The position numbers and the translations under genes are program-made. 5,730 nt of DNA, taken from the NCBI GenBank assembly GCA_943324395.2, contig CALPLL020000124.1, positions 1 through 5,730 on the forward strand, written 5' to 3'. This DNA comes from Rhizobium sp. Q54 (GTDB lineage Bacteria > Bacteroidota > Bacteroidia > Flavobacteriales > Flavobacteriaceae). Below the pieces are notes generated by a model, which saw nothing but the letters and a program-made list of their open reading frames with translations, searched no databases and was not told the origin of the DNA. Positions 5,722 through 5,730 of this stretch are shown in pieces; the first letter of the stretch is position 1; every line of letters starts with the position of its first letter.

Positions 5722-5730
5722 CACCCCGAA

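Overview
The window comes from the chromosome of a member of the Bacteroidota, most likely a Flavobacterium or close relative in the Flavobacteriaceae. The evidence is AT-rich DNA, the gliding-motility pair gldE-gldD, the absence of any Shine-Dalgarno-like sequence before the genes, and repeated matches to the Bacteroidota promoter -7 element TAnnTTTG in the intergenic gaps. It is a conserved housekeeping region. I see no phage, insertion sequence, CRISPR array, toxin-antitoxin pair, tRNA or rRNA, and no gene-free stretch above 300 bases.

Layout: on the minus strand at the left edge, an HU/IHF-family DNA-bending protein (152-442) is followed by a 30-residue, extremely basic micro-protein (30-122). 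A perfect inverted repeat (12-40) overlaps the end of that small gene and looks like a terminator. A 133-base divergent promoter region separates HU from a plus-strand series: mutY (576-1625), ssb (1666-2073), gldE (2097-3398) and gldD (3401-3967). gldD converges, with a 7-base gap, on ribE (minus, 3975-4562), the riboflavin synthase gene. ribE is divergent from pdxA (plus, 4621-5670), a vitamin B6 biosynthesis gene. The last 37 bases carry a well-formed promoter for a gene beyond the right edge.

Functionally the window holds nucleoid architecture (HU), adenine-mismatch repair (MutY), single-strand DNA protection (SSB), a CorC-like membrane protein and a lipoprotein of the gliding/type IX secretion apparatus (GldE, GldD), and two cofactor enzymes (flavin and pyridoxal phosphate). 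ssb has its own -7 element but could also be read from mutY. gldE and gldD are only 2 bases apart and are almost certainly co-translated.

No wholly new system is evident. The points most worth a second look are the 30-residue basic protein, the missing intercalating proline in the HU arm, the face-to-face -7 elements between ribE and pdxA, the unusual DDSPY tip of SSB, and the gldE TTG start codon that lies inside a promoter-like motif.
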